Assembly: GCF_000024945.1 (NCBI RefSeq)
Contig: NC_013520.1
Location: 358,001-422,000 of the forward strand
Source: Veillonella parvula DSM 2008
GTDB lineage: Bacteria; Bacillota; Negativicutes; Veillonellales; Veillonellaceae
DNA: 64,000 nt
Direction: 5' to 3'
The notes beneath the pieces are model-generated. The model did not search any database, had not been told where the DNA came from, and was given only the letters and a program-made list of their open reading frames with translations. Below are positions 45,588 to 54,254 of the stretch, one piece after another. A program made the position numbers and the translations under genes. Position 1 is the stretch's first letter; every line of letters begins with the position of its first letter.

Positions 45588-46295
45588 ATGAGTAAATATG
45601 AAATAGAAAATGTAAAATTAACAGCCCCTAAATTTGATCGTAAGGATTTAGAATATGCTATGACATATCGCTACGCATGTAAGAAATTTGATAGCGCTAA
45701 AAAGATTTCTGATGAAGATTGGCAAGGTATTTTAACGGCGGCGCGCTTGTCTCCAACCTCCTTAGGTTTTGAGGCTTACCAATTATTAGTCATTCAAAAT
45801 CCTGAAATCCGTGAAAAGATGAAATCTTATGGTTGGGGTATTCAAGCTGGTCTTGAAGCGAGTCATTTCGTAGTGTTCTTAACACGTAAAAAGGTGGATT
45901 TGGAATTTGATTCTCCTTATGTACGCTACATTCAAGAAGAGGTGAAACAATTACCTGCTGAAGTTGATGCTATTTATAAAGAAAAATATGCTCAGTTCAC
46001 AACTGAAGACTATAAAACATTTGAGTCTAATCGTGCTGCCTTTGATTGGTCTTCAAAGCAAGCGTATATTGTAATGGCTAACATGATGACCATGGCTGCT
46101 TATGAAGGTCTTGATTCCTGTGCATTGGAAGGCTTTAATCAAGATAAGATGACAGTGCTCTTAGGTGATGAATTAGGTCTTTTTGATACAAAGCATTTTG
46201 GCATTGCTGTGATGGCTGCCTTTGGTTATCGTGATGAAGAACCACATCGAAATAAAACACGTCGTACAATGAATGAAATTGTTACAGTAGTTTAA
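45588..46295 (+). CDS. Nitroreductase family protein (NfsB-like)
   Basis: FMN-dependent NAD(P)H oxidoreductase of broad specificity. 235 residues: YRYACKKFDSAKKISDEDWQGILTAARLSPTSLGFEAYQLLV carries the FMN phosphate contacts, and the later GLDSCALEGFN and FGIAVMAAFGYRDEEPHRNKTRR give the usual C-terminal FMN site. The ATG at 45,588 with GGAGG is preferred over 45,561. It stands alone; physiological substrate unknown. Confidence 0.9.
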   Translation: MSKYEIENVKLTAPKFDRKDLEYAMTYRYACKKFDSAKKISDEDWQGILTAARLSPTSLGFEAYQLLVIQNPEIREKMKSYGWGIQAGLEASHFVVFLTRKKVDLEFDSPYVRYIQEEVKQLPAEVDAIYKEKYAQFTTEDYKTFESNRAAFDWSSKQAYIVMANMMTMAAYEGLDSCALEGFNQDKMTVLLGDELGLFDTKHFGIAVMAAFGYRDEEPHRNKTRRTMNEIVTVV

Positions 46296-46452
46296 TCGAT
46301 TGTGACTTTTATAACTACATCGAATTTCTTCATCTAATCTTTAGAAATGAATGGTATATTATAAATATACATATTATTTATTATATTTATAAAGCCCATA
46401 TAATTTGATAGGATATTATAAATATATTGATTAAATAGGAAGGAGTGATCGT

Positions 46453-46692
46453 ATGTTATGGTCAATTATTGTTGGTGGTTTTATCGGTTTTCTTGCAGGA
46501 GCCATCACTAACAAAGGTGGAGCAATGGGCATTATTGCCAATGTTGTTGCTGGTTTAGTTGGTTCGTCTGTAGGTCAAGCAATATTTGGCACATGGGGTC
46601 CTAGTTTAGCTGGCATGGCATTAATTCCTTCTGTTCTTGGCGCTGTAATTGTTGTTGCTGTTGTTTCGTTTTTCTTCGGGAAAAAGGGATAG
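46453..46692 (+). CDS. GlsB/YeaQ/YmgE family small membrane stress protein
   Basis: A 79-residue protein with three glycine-rich membrane spans (SIIVGGFIGFLAGAI, GIIANVVAGLVGSSVGQAIFG, LGAVIVVAVVSFFFG), the pattern of the transglycosylase-associated/GlsB family linked to general stress. AAGGAG precedes the start. A CsbD-like stress protein follows, a common pairing. Confidence 0.88.
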   Translation: MLWSIIVGGFIGFLAGAITNKGGAMGIIANVVAGLVGSSVGQAIFGTWGPSLAGMALIPSVLGAVIVVAVVSFFFGKKG

Positions 46693-46770
46693 GAATCTAT
46701 TTTTAAAAGTATAGCTAACATATATAGCTAACATAACTAAAAATGATTTCATATGAAAGGATTCATAATT

Positions 46771-47007
46771 ATGGCATTAGAAGATAAATTAAATCAAGCT
46801 AAAGGTGCATTAAAAGAAAATGCCGGTAAATTAACTGGTGACAAAGAATTGGAAGCAGAAGGTGCTGTAGAAAATACAGCTGCAAAAGTTAAAGACGCTG
46901 CACATGATGTTGCTGAAGATCTCAAAAAAGCAGCTGAAGATGTTAAAGATGCTGTAGATGGTGCGATTAGTGGCGTCAAAAATGTTCTTCATAAAGACGA
47001 TAAATAA
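46771..47007 (+). CDS. CsbD-like stress-response protein
   Basis: A 78-residue highly charged helical protein. It opens [31 protein letters not shown], the CsbD signature (K-G-x-x-K-E-x-x-G-K-x-T-G-D), and continues as an Ala/Lys/Asp-rich amphipathic helix like YtxH/LEA-type proteins. The ATG at 46,771 is chosen over 46,753 because AAAGGA lies between them. Function in the family is unresolved beyond stress induction. Confidence 0.82.
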   Translation: MALEDKLNQAKGALKENAGKLTGDKELEAEGAVENTAAKVKDAAHDVAEDLKKAAEDVKDAVDGAISGVKNVLHKDDK

Positions 47008-47035
47008 TATTATATAAAGGTTATAATTAGTAATA

Positions 47036-47069
47036 AAAAACCAGTAAATCCTGTGATTTACTGGTTTTT
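47036..47069. terminator. Bidirectional terminator csbD-like / ychF
   Basis: A perfect 15-bp stem (AAAAACCAGTAAATC 47036-47050 with 47055-47069) around CTGT. Confidence 0.93.
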
Positions 47070-47085
47070 GTTATTATAAATTTGT

Positions 47086-48192
47086 TTATACATTGAAACG
47101 GAAATGTGTTACGTCGCCGTCCTTCATGACGTAATCTTTGCCTTCCAGGCGTACAAGTCCTTTTTCCTTAGCGGCGTTCTGACTGCCGCAAGCTTGTAAG
47201 TCATCAAAGGATACAATTTCAGCACGGATAAAGCCTTTTTCAATATCCGAGTGGATTTTACCAGCTGCTTGAGGTGCTTTGGTGCCATTTACGATTGTCC
47301 AAGCACGAGCTTCCATTTCACCAGCTGTGAAGTAGTTGATAAGACCTAAAAGTGCATAACTTGCTTTGATCAGTTTTGTTAACCCAGATTCGTCAAGACC
47401 GAGATCTTCGAGGAATGCAGCGGATTCTTCGTCGGATAATTCAGCGATTTCAGACTCAATACGTGCGGACACAACAACGATACCAGCGCCTTCGTTTTTC
47501 GCATATTCCTCTACGCGTTTTACATATTCGTTGGCAGAATAATCAGATACTTCATCTTCGGAAATGTTGGCTACATAAAGAGATGGTTTAGCTGTAAGCA
47601 ATGTCAACTCTTTGATCATTTCTAATTCGTCTTCATCAAGACCTTGTGCACGAACGGGTTTTGCTTCACCTAAACCTTCGATGATGCGTTCTAATAATGG
47701 CAATTCAGCACGAGCATCTTTATCGCCAGATTTTGCGATTTTTTCGATGCGTTGTTTTCGTTTTTCTACGGATTCAAGGTCAGCAAGGCAGAGCTCAGTA
47801 TTAATGATTTCGATGTCGCGAATTGGATCGATAGAACCTGCTACGTGAGTGATGTTAGGGTCATCGAAGCAACGAATAACTTGTGCAATGGCATCTACTT
47901 GGCGAATATGGCTAAGAAATTTATTCCCTAAGCCTTCACCTTTAGAGGCACCTTCAACGAGACCTGCAATATCTACGAAACGCATAGCTGCAGGAAGAAT
48001 ACGTTTGGAACTGAACATTTCAGCTAATACAGCTAAACGATTGTCTGGAACATCAACGACACCTACGTTTGGCTCGATTGTACAGAATGGATAGTTGGCA
48101 GCTTCAGCGCCTGCTTTTGTAATAGCGTTGAATAATGTACTTTTACCAACATTTGGAAGGCCTACGATGCCTACTTCTAAATTTGTGCTCAT
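47086..48192 (-). CDS. ychF: Redox-responsive ATPase YchF (Obg family)
   Basis: Ribosome-associated P-loop ATPase (OLA1 family). 368 residues with G1 GLPNVGKST, the G3 region [20 protein letters not shown], and a NISEDEV segment in place of a canonical NKxD, consistent with the ATP preference. The C-terminal TGS domain includes [33 protein letters not shown]. The ATG at 48,192 follows AGGTGG. It is monocistronic, ending at a shared terminator. Confidence 0.96.
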   Translation of the reverse strand: MSTNLEVGIVGLPNVGKSTLFNAITKAGAEAANYPFCTIEPNVGVVDVPDNRLAVLAEMFSSKRILPAAMRFVDIAGLVEGASKGEGLGNKFLSHIRQVDAIAQVIRCFDDPNITHVAGSIDPIRDIEIINTELCLADLESVEKRKQRIEKIAKSGDKDARAELPLLERIIEGLGEAKPVRAQGLDEDELEMIKELTLLTAKPSLYVANISEDEVSDYSANEYVKRVEEYAKNEGAGIVVVSARIESEIAELSDEESAAFLEDLGLDESGLTKLIKASYALLGLINYFTAGEMEARAWTIVNGTKAPQAAGKIHSDIEKGFIRAEIVSFDDLQACGSQNAAKEKGLVRLEGKDYVMKDGDVTHFRFNV

Positions 48193-48546
48193 GGTACCAC
48201 CTTTTATTAACAAATTGATTTCGTTCTTTGTGAAAGTTTATAGTAATAGTTTGTTATAAACCTTATCAAATAAATATTATACCATACTAATAGGATGGAG
48301 TTACTCTATAAATATAAAATAGATTATTTCAAAGTGCTATAATATAAATAGAGTTAAATATATTACTTAAATAATGTGATAAGTTCATATTAAAATATGG
48401 GATTAATATAGATTTTTATTCGCCGTAACTATATTGATATAATTTATAGGTATATAAATTAATAAGGGTATGGAATGTATCCAATCATGTTAATGTATAT
48501 ATTTTTAAACCTATATAGTGAAAGCTAATAGGAAAGGAAGTTCAGT
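48193..48546. other. AT-rich divergent region ychF / cfa
   Basis: About 350 bp, strongly AT-rich. TATA-like stretches for both directions exist but I see no hairpin, repeat or small ORF worth naming. Confidence 0.5.
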
Positions 48547-49719
48547 ATGTTTTCCAAGCTATTTGATAGTTTCTTAGTCCATTATTTAGAATGCTTTAAT
48601 GATCATTGTTTTACCGTAAAAATTGGAGATAATGAATATACAATCGGTGACGGAGAATCCGAGTTTACCGTCATCGTTAATCGCGATATTCCCAAGAAGG
48701 ACTTGTTAATATCCGCAGAACTCGCCCTCGGTGAAGCGTATATGCGTAAAGATATCGAAATTGAAGGGGATTTGTTTAAAGCCCTTTGTGTAGTCCTTGG
48801 TCATGTAGGTAAGGACTCTATCAATCGTAAGGTACTTAGCTCGCTCTTTAATGCGGGTCTTAAAAAGAAAGATCAAAAACAACAAGTATCTTCCCATTAT
48901 GATTTAGGTAATGAATTCTATAAATTGTGGCTCGATGAAACCATGAGCTATTCCTGTGCGTATTTTAAGCATGAGAATGATAGTCTCAAAGATGCGCAAT
49001 ATCAAAAGGTACATCATATTCTTGATAAATTATATTTAAAAGAAGGGATGACTTTACTTGATATCGGTTGCGGATGGGGATTCCTTCTCATTGAAGCGGC
49101 TCGTAAATATGGGGTTAAGGGCTATGGGTGTACTCTTTCCGAAGAACAATGGAAAAAAGGACAGGAACGCATTAAAGAATATGGCCTTGAAGGACAAGTT
49201 GAGATTGAACTTATAGATTATCGAGACGTAGCGGCTTCTGGTCGCACCTTTGACCGCATTGTCAGCATCGGTATGCTTGAACATGTAGGGCGACCTAACT
49301 TTCCTCTGTATATGGAGGACGCATCGGACATGCTTAAAGACGGCGGTTTGTTCCTGCTCCACTACATCAGTGATCCTTCTGAAAAGGAAACAAGTGCCTG
49401 GATTCGTAAATATATCTTCCCGGGCGGATGTTTGCCGTCCCTTCGTGAAATGGTCAGCCTCGCTTATGACTATGATATGAATGTCATCGATGTTGAAAGT
49501 TTACGGTATCACTATTATAAGACTTTAATGCATTGGTATAACAATTTCCAAGGGGTCCGTGAGCAAGTAGAGGCGAAACGGGGGAGTGAATTCGTACGCA
49601 TGTGGGATCTGTATCTTTGTGGATGTGCGGTAGGTTTCTACATCGGTAATATGGACTTGCATCAAATTTTGATGACAAAAGGTGTTACGAACGAATTGCC
49701 ATTAACACGTTGGTATTAA
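48547..49719 (+). CDS. cfa: Cyclopropane-fatty-acyl-phospholipid synthase
   Basis: Methylenates the double bond of unsaturated phospholipid acyl chains using SAM. The 390-residue protein has an N-terminal lipid-binding domain and a methyltransferase domain with VSSHYDLGNEFYKLWLDETMSYSCAYF, SAM motif LLDIGCGWG, and GMLEHVGRPNF with a downstream IFPGGCLPS block. AGGAAG precedes the ATG. It is a single-gene unit closed by a strong hairpin. Cyclopropanation generally helps acid tolerance. Confidence 0.95.
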   Translation: MFSKLFDSFLVHYLECFNDHCFTVKIGDNEYTIGDGESEFTVIVNRDIPKKDLLISAELALGEAYMRKDIEIEGDLFKALCVVLGHVGKDSINRKVLSSLFNAGLKKKDQKQQVSSHYDLGNEFYKLWLDETMSYSCAYFKHENDSLKDAQYQKVHHILDKLYLKEGMTLLDIGCGWGFLLIEAARKYGVKGYGCTLSEEQWKKGQERIKEYGLEGQVEIELIDYRDVAASGRTFDRIVSIGMLEHVGRPNFPLYMEDASDMLKDGGLFLLHYISDPSEKETSAWIRKYIFPGGCLPSLREMVSLAYDYDMNVIDVESLRYHYYKTLMHWYNNFQGVREQVEAKRGSEFVRMWDLYLCGCAVGFYIGNMDLHQILMTKGVTNELPLTRWY

Positions 49720-49748
49720 GTAAGAGTAAAAATAGACTTATAGGACAA

Positions 49749-49778
49749 AAAAGAGACCATCTTAAGATGGTCTCTTTT
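49749..49778 (+). terminator. Terminator after cfa
   Basis: A 13-bp stem (AAAAGAGACCATC 49749-49761 with 49766-49778) around TTAA, ending in TTTT. Confidence 0.92.
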
Positions 49779-49890
49779 AATTAGTGGCATTGTAACTATT
49801 TTATATTTATAGATTATCGAAAGCACGTTCTGTAAGTTTCGTTAAATATTTTATTAAATGAATATCATATATAATTGTAAAAAAACTTTA

Positions 49891-50673
49891 TCATTCTTTA
49901 GTGCCAAGTACTATAAACCCTGAATAGGATTTATTATCCTCTTTTCCTACAATGATTTTGGTACGAACATCAAAGAAATCATTCAGATTATTTTCTGTTA
50001 TAGTATTCTTGGTGGTACCTAAAATATAGTTATTAGGTTTTAGCATTAAAGTTTTATCAGATATTTGAAGTGCATGATCAGGATAATGTGTGTTCATAAT
50101 GCAAGCAAGATTAGATTCATCTACGATGTTTCGAATAAGTGAAAGCATGGTATACTGATTTTTAAAATCTAAATGTGATTCTGGTTCGTCCATAATGAGC
50201 AGTTGTGGTTCACTCGCTAGTGCTCTGGCAATAAATGCCAATTGCAACTGACCTCCACTTAAGCTTGATGCTGTTTTGGAAGCGAGTGAGGAAATACCTA
50301 TTCTTTTTAGGACAGAGTGGACTATTTCATAGTCTTTATCTGTAGGTACAGAAAACATACCAATATGTCTACTGCGTCCCATTAATACGATTTCTTCTAC
50401 CGTATAAGGAAATGATAATTCTCTTGCTTGCGGAACATAGCCAATAGGAGCATTATCATGGGGTTTAACTAGTTGATTATTTATGTATATGTTGCCTTCT
50501 TGTAACTGCTGTATACGGGAGATACATTTTACTAATGTTGTTTTTCCAATCCCGTTCCTGCCTAAAATAGTCAATATTTCGCCCGATTTTATTGTGAAAG
50601 AAATGTCTTTGAAAATATAATCTTTTTTATTATAAGCAAATGAGCCGTTTCTCAATTCAAAAATCATTTCCAA
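49891..50673 (-). CDS. Iron-chelate/cobalamin-type ABC transporter ATP-binding protein
   Basis: A 260-residue ATPase of the FecE/BtuD type: Walker A GRNGIGKTT, signature LSGGQLQLAFIARAL, Walker B LLIMDEPESHLDF, H-loop NTHYPDHAL. In Walker A the residue before GKT is Ile rather than the usual Ser/Ala, a mild variation. It overlaps the permease gene by 10 bases and is last in the SBP-permease-ATPase operon. Confidence 0.9.
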   Translation of the reverse strand: MEMIFELRNGSFAYNKKDYIFKDISFTIKSGEILTILGRNGIGKTTLVKCISRIQQLQEGNIYINNQLVKPHDNAPIGYVPQARELSFPYTVEEIVLMGRSRHIGMFSVPTDKDYEIVHSVLKRIGISSLASKTASSLSGGQLQLAFIARALASEPQLLIMDEPESHLDFKNQYTMLSLIRNIVDESNLACIMNTHYPDHALQISDKTLMLKPNNYILGTTKNTITENNLNDFFDVRTKIIVGKEDNKSYSGFIVLGTKE

Positions 50674-51671
50674 TCACCTCGTGTTCGGTAAAAAAGACAA
50701 GCAAAGAATGGGGCCCCTACTAAGGCGGTGATTATTCCTATTGGGATTTCTGCAGCAATAGCTGAGCGTGCGATTAAATCCACGATAATCATGAAAATAG
50801 CTCCGACAATGATGGAGATAGGAAGTAGTTTCTGATGATCTACACCTATTAACATGCGACAAATATGTGGAATGACAAGTCCTACCCAACCGATAATTCC
50901 TGTGATGGTTACGCAGGCTGCAGTTATTAACGTGGCCATAGCAATGATAATTAGGCGTAACTTAAAAGGGTTCACTCCAAGCGCTGTAGCTTCCTCATCT
51001 CCCATAGAGAGAATGTTGATTTTCCAACGTAAAAAGTATAGCACAGCGCATCCAAAGATGATAGGAATAGAGACGAGTGAAACATTTTCGTAGGAAGCTG
51101 TAGAAAAACTACCCATTAACCAATATGTGATTGCCGGTAATTTGTCATATGGATCAGCTACATATTTAATTAAAGCTATCAATGCTCCGAAAATAGCAGA
51201 AACAATCATTCCTGATAAAACCAGTGATAATGATGTGATTTGATTTCTTAGTCGAGCTAGACTATATGTGAGGCAAACACTGGCAATACCAAAGATAAGT
51301 GCAAATCCCGTAGCGTATATATTTATTCCGGAAATTAATATTCCCAGTGCAGCGCCGAAGGCTGCACCAGAACTGACACCTAATATATCCGGACTGACTA
51401 ATGGATTTCTGAAAATACCTTGAAAAACGGTTCCAGCTATTGCAAGAGCTCCACCGACAAGTATGTTTAGTAGAATTCGAGGAATACGAAGATTCCAAAT
51501 TACGGCGGATTCCATATCAAATGCAGCTGCAGAGTTTCCGTTTGATAAAATATTTATAACTTGTGTGGGCATTAGCATATATCGCCCAGTCATTAAGGAT
51601 ATTAATACAGTAAGAGCGAGAAATACTAAAAGGCAGAAAAATATAACTAGATATTTATTTTGAGATCTCAT
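50664..51671 (-). CDS. FecCD-family ABC transporter permease
   Basis: A 335-residue permease with about ten spans. The family blocks IPRILLNILVGGALAIAGTVFQGIFRNPLVSPDILGVSSGAAFGAALGI and VTGIIGWVGLVIPHICRMLIGVDHQKLLP are intact. Only one permease is encoded, so a homodimer as in BtuC/FhuB-halves is expected. These transporters take up iron-siderophores, haem, cobalamin or molybdate chelates. Confidence 0.93.
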   Translation of the reverse strand: MRSQNKYLVIFFCLLVFLALTVLISLMTGRYMLMPTQVINILSNGNSAAAFDMESAVIWNLRIPRILLNILVGGALAIAGTVFQGIFRNPLVSPDILGVSSGAAFGAALGILISGINIYATGFALIFGIASVCLTYSLARLRNQITSLSLVLSGMIVSAIFGALIALIKYVADPYDKLPAITYWLMGSFSTASYENVSLVSIPIIFGCAVLYFLRWKINILSMGDEEATALGVNPFKLRLIIIAMATLITAACVTITGIIGWVGLVIPHICRMLIGVDHQKLLPISIIVGAIFMIIVDLIARSAIAAEIPIGIITALVGAPFFACLFYRTRGDWK

Positions 51672-51684
51672 GATTACTCCTTAG

Positions 51685-52785
51685 TTAAAATGTGGGAGTG
51701 TTATTTATAGAAATATTTAAGATGGTATTAATTTCACTATCTGTGAGATTGTAATGGTAGAAGGTATTGTAAAACTGTTTTAAATCGTCACGTAATATAT
51801 AGTCATTAAAAGTATCAGGTTGAATGAGTTGTCCCATCCATTTCATCATTAATGGTGTTTCTACATTAGGTGCATCCCAACGATAGATTCCCATAGGTGC
51901 TTTATAAACTCGATGCGTTTTTACTGCTTTTATGTTACTCCAATTTTGACCTTCAAGCTTATCCTGATAAATATCATCAGGTCTAATGGAATCAAAGTTG
52001 CTTAATATAATTATATCTGGATCCCAGGTCATGATTTCTTCCATTGAGACTTTAGTCCAACTACCTTTTGTATCTTTTGCAGCATTTTCACCACCTGTCA
52101 TAGTAATCATGAGTTGATTGACTGAATTGTTCCCCGCGACAGTTAGATTCTTATTTTGCAAATATAATACTTTCGGTTTATTTGGTAACGCAGAAGCATT
52201 TTTTTGTTTAAAATATGCTTCTGAATCTTTATGGTATGAGATTAAGGCTTCGGCTTGTTCCGGTTTATCTAGAATCTTGCCTAACAGACGAATTCCGTTT
52301 TGAATATCTTCCAATGTTCCATACTTTATGGATACAGCAGGTATACCTAGCTCTTTAAGTTTTTTTGCTACTTCTGGTTGATAATCCCAAATGATGACGA
52401 CATCAGGCTTTAACTTAGCAACTTCTTCAAAATTAACATTGAAATTGTTGTCTACAAATGATGAGTTAACATTTTCTAAATCAGGAGCTAACGTCTTAAA
52501 TATACTAGCTTCATATGATTTTTTAGCTGATGGATGGATGCCTACTATTTTTTTATCACTACCATCAACTGCATATACAATAGAGGTCCAAGGGATAGGG
52601 ACGATAGCGATACGATTAATTTCTTTCTTCATAGATACGTCTGTACCAGTTAAATCTGTAACGACTTTTATATTGTCTTTGGTTATATCGTTTGGACCAA
52701 CAGAATTAGTACAACCGGCAAATAGTAACGGGCATATTAATAATCCTGCCATAAGACTATTGTGTATAAAATTTTTCAGTTTCAT
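51685..52785 (-). CDS. Metal-chelate ABC transporter substrate-binding lipoprotein
   Basis: A 366-residue class III binding protein with lipobox LLFAGC. The two lobes are joined by a long helix; visible blocks are FEEVAKLKPDVVIIWDYQPEVAKKLKELGIPAVSI, a VSMEEIMTWDPDIIILSNFDS stretch and a C-terminal YRWDAPNVETPLMMKWMGQL. The family includes ferric-siderophore, cobalamin and MolA-type molybdate/tungstate binders; the ligand cannot be read here. It is first in the operon, and no riboswitch is seen upstream. Confidence 0.87.
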   Translation of the reverse strand: MKLKNFIHNSLMAGLLICPLLFAGCTNSVGPNDITKDNIKVVTDLTGTDVSMKKEINRIAIVPIPWTSIVYAVDGSDKKIVGIHPSAKKSYEASIFKTLAPDLENVNSSFVDNNFNVNFEEVAKLKPDVVIIWDYQPEVAKKLKELGIPAVSIKYGTLEDIQNGIRLLGKILDKPEQAEALISYHKDSEAYFKQKNASALPNKPKVLYLQNKNLTVAGNNSVNQLMITMTGGENAAKDTKGSWTKVSMEEIMTWDPDIIILSNFDSIRPDDIYQDKLEGQNWSNIKAVKTHRVYKAPMGIYRWDAPNVETPLMMKWMGQLIQPDTFNDYILRDDLKQFYNTFYHYNLTDSEINTILNISINNTPTF

Positions 52786-52952
52786 ACGGCACCTCCATGA
52801 TGGATATAAATTAAATAAACTTATCCTAGCATTTTAAAAAATAAACTTCTAATTCCTAATTTTTATGTACATATAGAAGAATATTATAAAGTTAAAATAT
52901 GTAGAAAATATCCGGTAATAGAGTTTCTGATAGTATTTTTTGGGTATAAAAA

Positions 52953-52983
52953 AGGCCCTCATCTATTAAGTCGATGAGGGCCT
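52953..52983 (-). terminator. Terminator of ddh
   Basis: An 11-bp stem (AGGCCCTCATC 52953-52963 with 52973-52983). On the minus strand it is followed by TTTTTTA. Confidence 0.9.
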
Positions 52984-52990
52984 CGCTCTA

Positions 52991-53962
52991 TTATAGCGAA
53001 TGTGCTCTTAATTCTTCAGCAGATTGTGTGGAAATCCAAGCTGGTGGAATGTCGAATACTGTATAGCAACCTGTGCCGCCGTGTTTAGCAAGGCGGTAAA
53101 GACCACGTGCATAAGCAACAAGTGCAGAACCTGTGAATTCAGGGTTAGAGTCAAGTTTCAAGGAGTACTCGATAACGTGACGTGTGCCTTTTGTGCTTTC
53201 ACCAGAGCGAAGAACGAAGCCACCATGTGGAATGCCTTTGTGGTTGCGATCAAGTTCTTCTTGAGAAATGAAGTTTACTACTGTTTCATAACCTACAAAG
53301 TAGTTTTCCATAGTTTTGATTTCGTTTTCAATTTTAGCTTTATCAGCATCAGGAGCAGCTACTACGTAGCACTCACGAAGGTGACCTTTGTAGCCATCAA
53401 CGTCTGGAGTTTCACCATTGCGGATCGCTTCAAGGTATTGTTCTTTAGGAACAGTGTATTGACGGGCATCAAGAACACCATCGATACGACGAATAGCATC
53501 GGAGTGACCTTGGGAAACGCCACGGCCCCAGAATGTATAAGATTTACCTTGAGGCAAGATGCTTTCAGCATATACACGTTGTAAAGAGAACATGCCTGGG
53601 TCCCAACCGCAAGAAATCAATGTAGCAGTTTTAGCTTCTTTAGCTACTTTGTCTACATTAGCAAAATGCTCAGGAATACGTGCATGTGTATCGAAGGAAT
53701 CGATACAGTTGAAGTATTTAGTTACCATTGGAGTTTGTTCGATAAGATCTGTTGCAGAACCACCACAAAGAACCATTACATCGATTTTGCCTTTAAAGTT
53801 AGGAATATCTTCCATCGTGTAAGTAGGTACACCAGATATAGTTTCAATACCTTGACGGCGAGAGAATACGCCGATGAGCTCCATATCAGGTTGTAACTGA
53901 ACAGATGCTTCTACGCCACGAGCTAAGTTGCCGTAACCAACGATACCAATACGAATATTCAT
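52991..53962 (-). CDS. ddh: meso-Diaminopimelate D-dehydrogenase
   Basis: Reductively aminates tetrahydrodipicolinate to meso-DAP in one NADPH-dependent step. 323 residues: Rossmann start IRIGIVGYGNLARGVEASVQ, then VLCGGSATDL, SCGWDPGMFSLQRVYAESILP and WGRGVSQGHSDAIRRIDGVLDARQYTVP, the hallmark Ddh blocks. It is monocistronic with its own terminator. A second route to DAP, DapL, is encoded 2.8 kb downstream. Confidence 0.95.
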   Translation of the reverse strand: MNIRIGIVGYGNLARGVEASVQLQPDMELIGVFSRRQGIETISGVPTYTMEDIPNFKGKIDVMVLCGGSATDLIEQTPMVTKYFNCIDSFDTHARIPEHFANVDKVAKEAKTATLISCGWDPGMFSLQRVYAESILPQGKSYTFWGRGVSQGHSDAIRRIDGVLDARQYTVPKEQYLEAIRNGETPDVDGYKGHLRECYVVAAPDADKAKIENEIKTMENYFVGYETVVNFISQEELDRNHKGIPHGGFVLRSGESTKGTRHVIEYSLKLDSNPEFTGSALVAYARGLYRLAKHGGTGCYTVFDIPPAWISTQSAEELRAHSL

Positions 53963-54166
53963 ATTAGCCTCCTATATAAGTTGAAATTTAATGATTAACA
54001 TATTTATTATAGCATAAAATTAATAGCTTTTAATATTTTTCTATAGAATTTTTTAGATGGTATAGAAAATAATTAATATCTAATTTAAACAAGTAATTTG
54101 TGCACAACTATATCGATACATAGCGTGTTGTTATAGGGGACAAATAAAAAATCATATGAGTATAAA

Positions 54167-54197
54167 TTGACACATATACCCTGAACCTAGATACAAT
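54167..54197 (+). promoter_or_regulatory. Possible promoter of the autotransporter gene
   Basis: A consensus TTGACA (54167-54172) and TACAAT (54192-54197), but with a long 19-bp spacer. Confidence 0.4.
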
Positions 54198-54254
54198 TAA
54201 ATTGGTTATGTTAGCTAGTTATGTTCATAATTGAAATGTTAGAGGAGGTATAAC

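Noticed and set aside
47376-48094. Three plus-strand ORFs opposite ychF
   Set aside because: Shadows of the conserved ychF reading frame, without SD or recognisable product.
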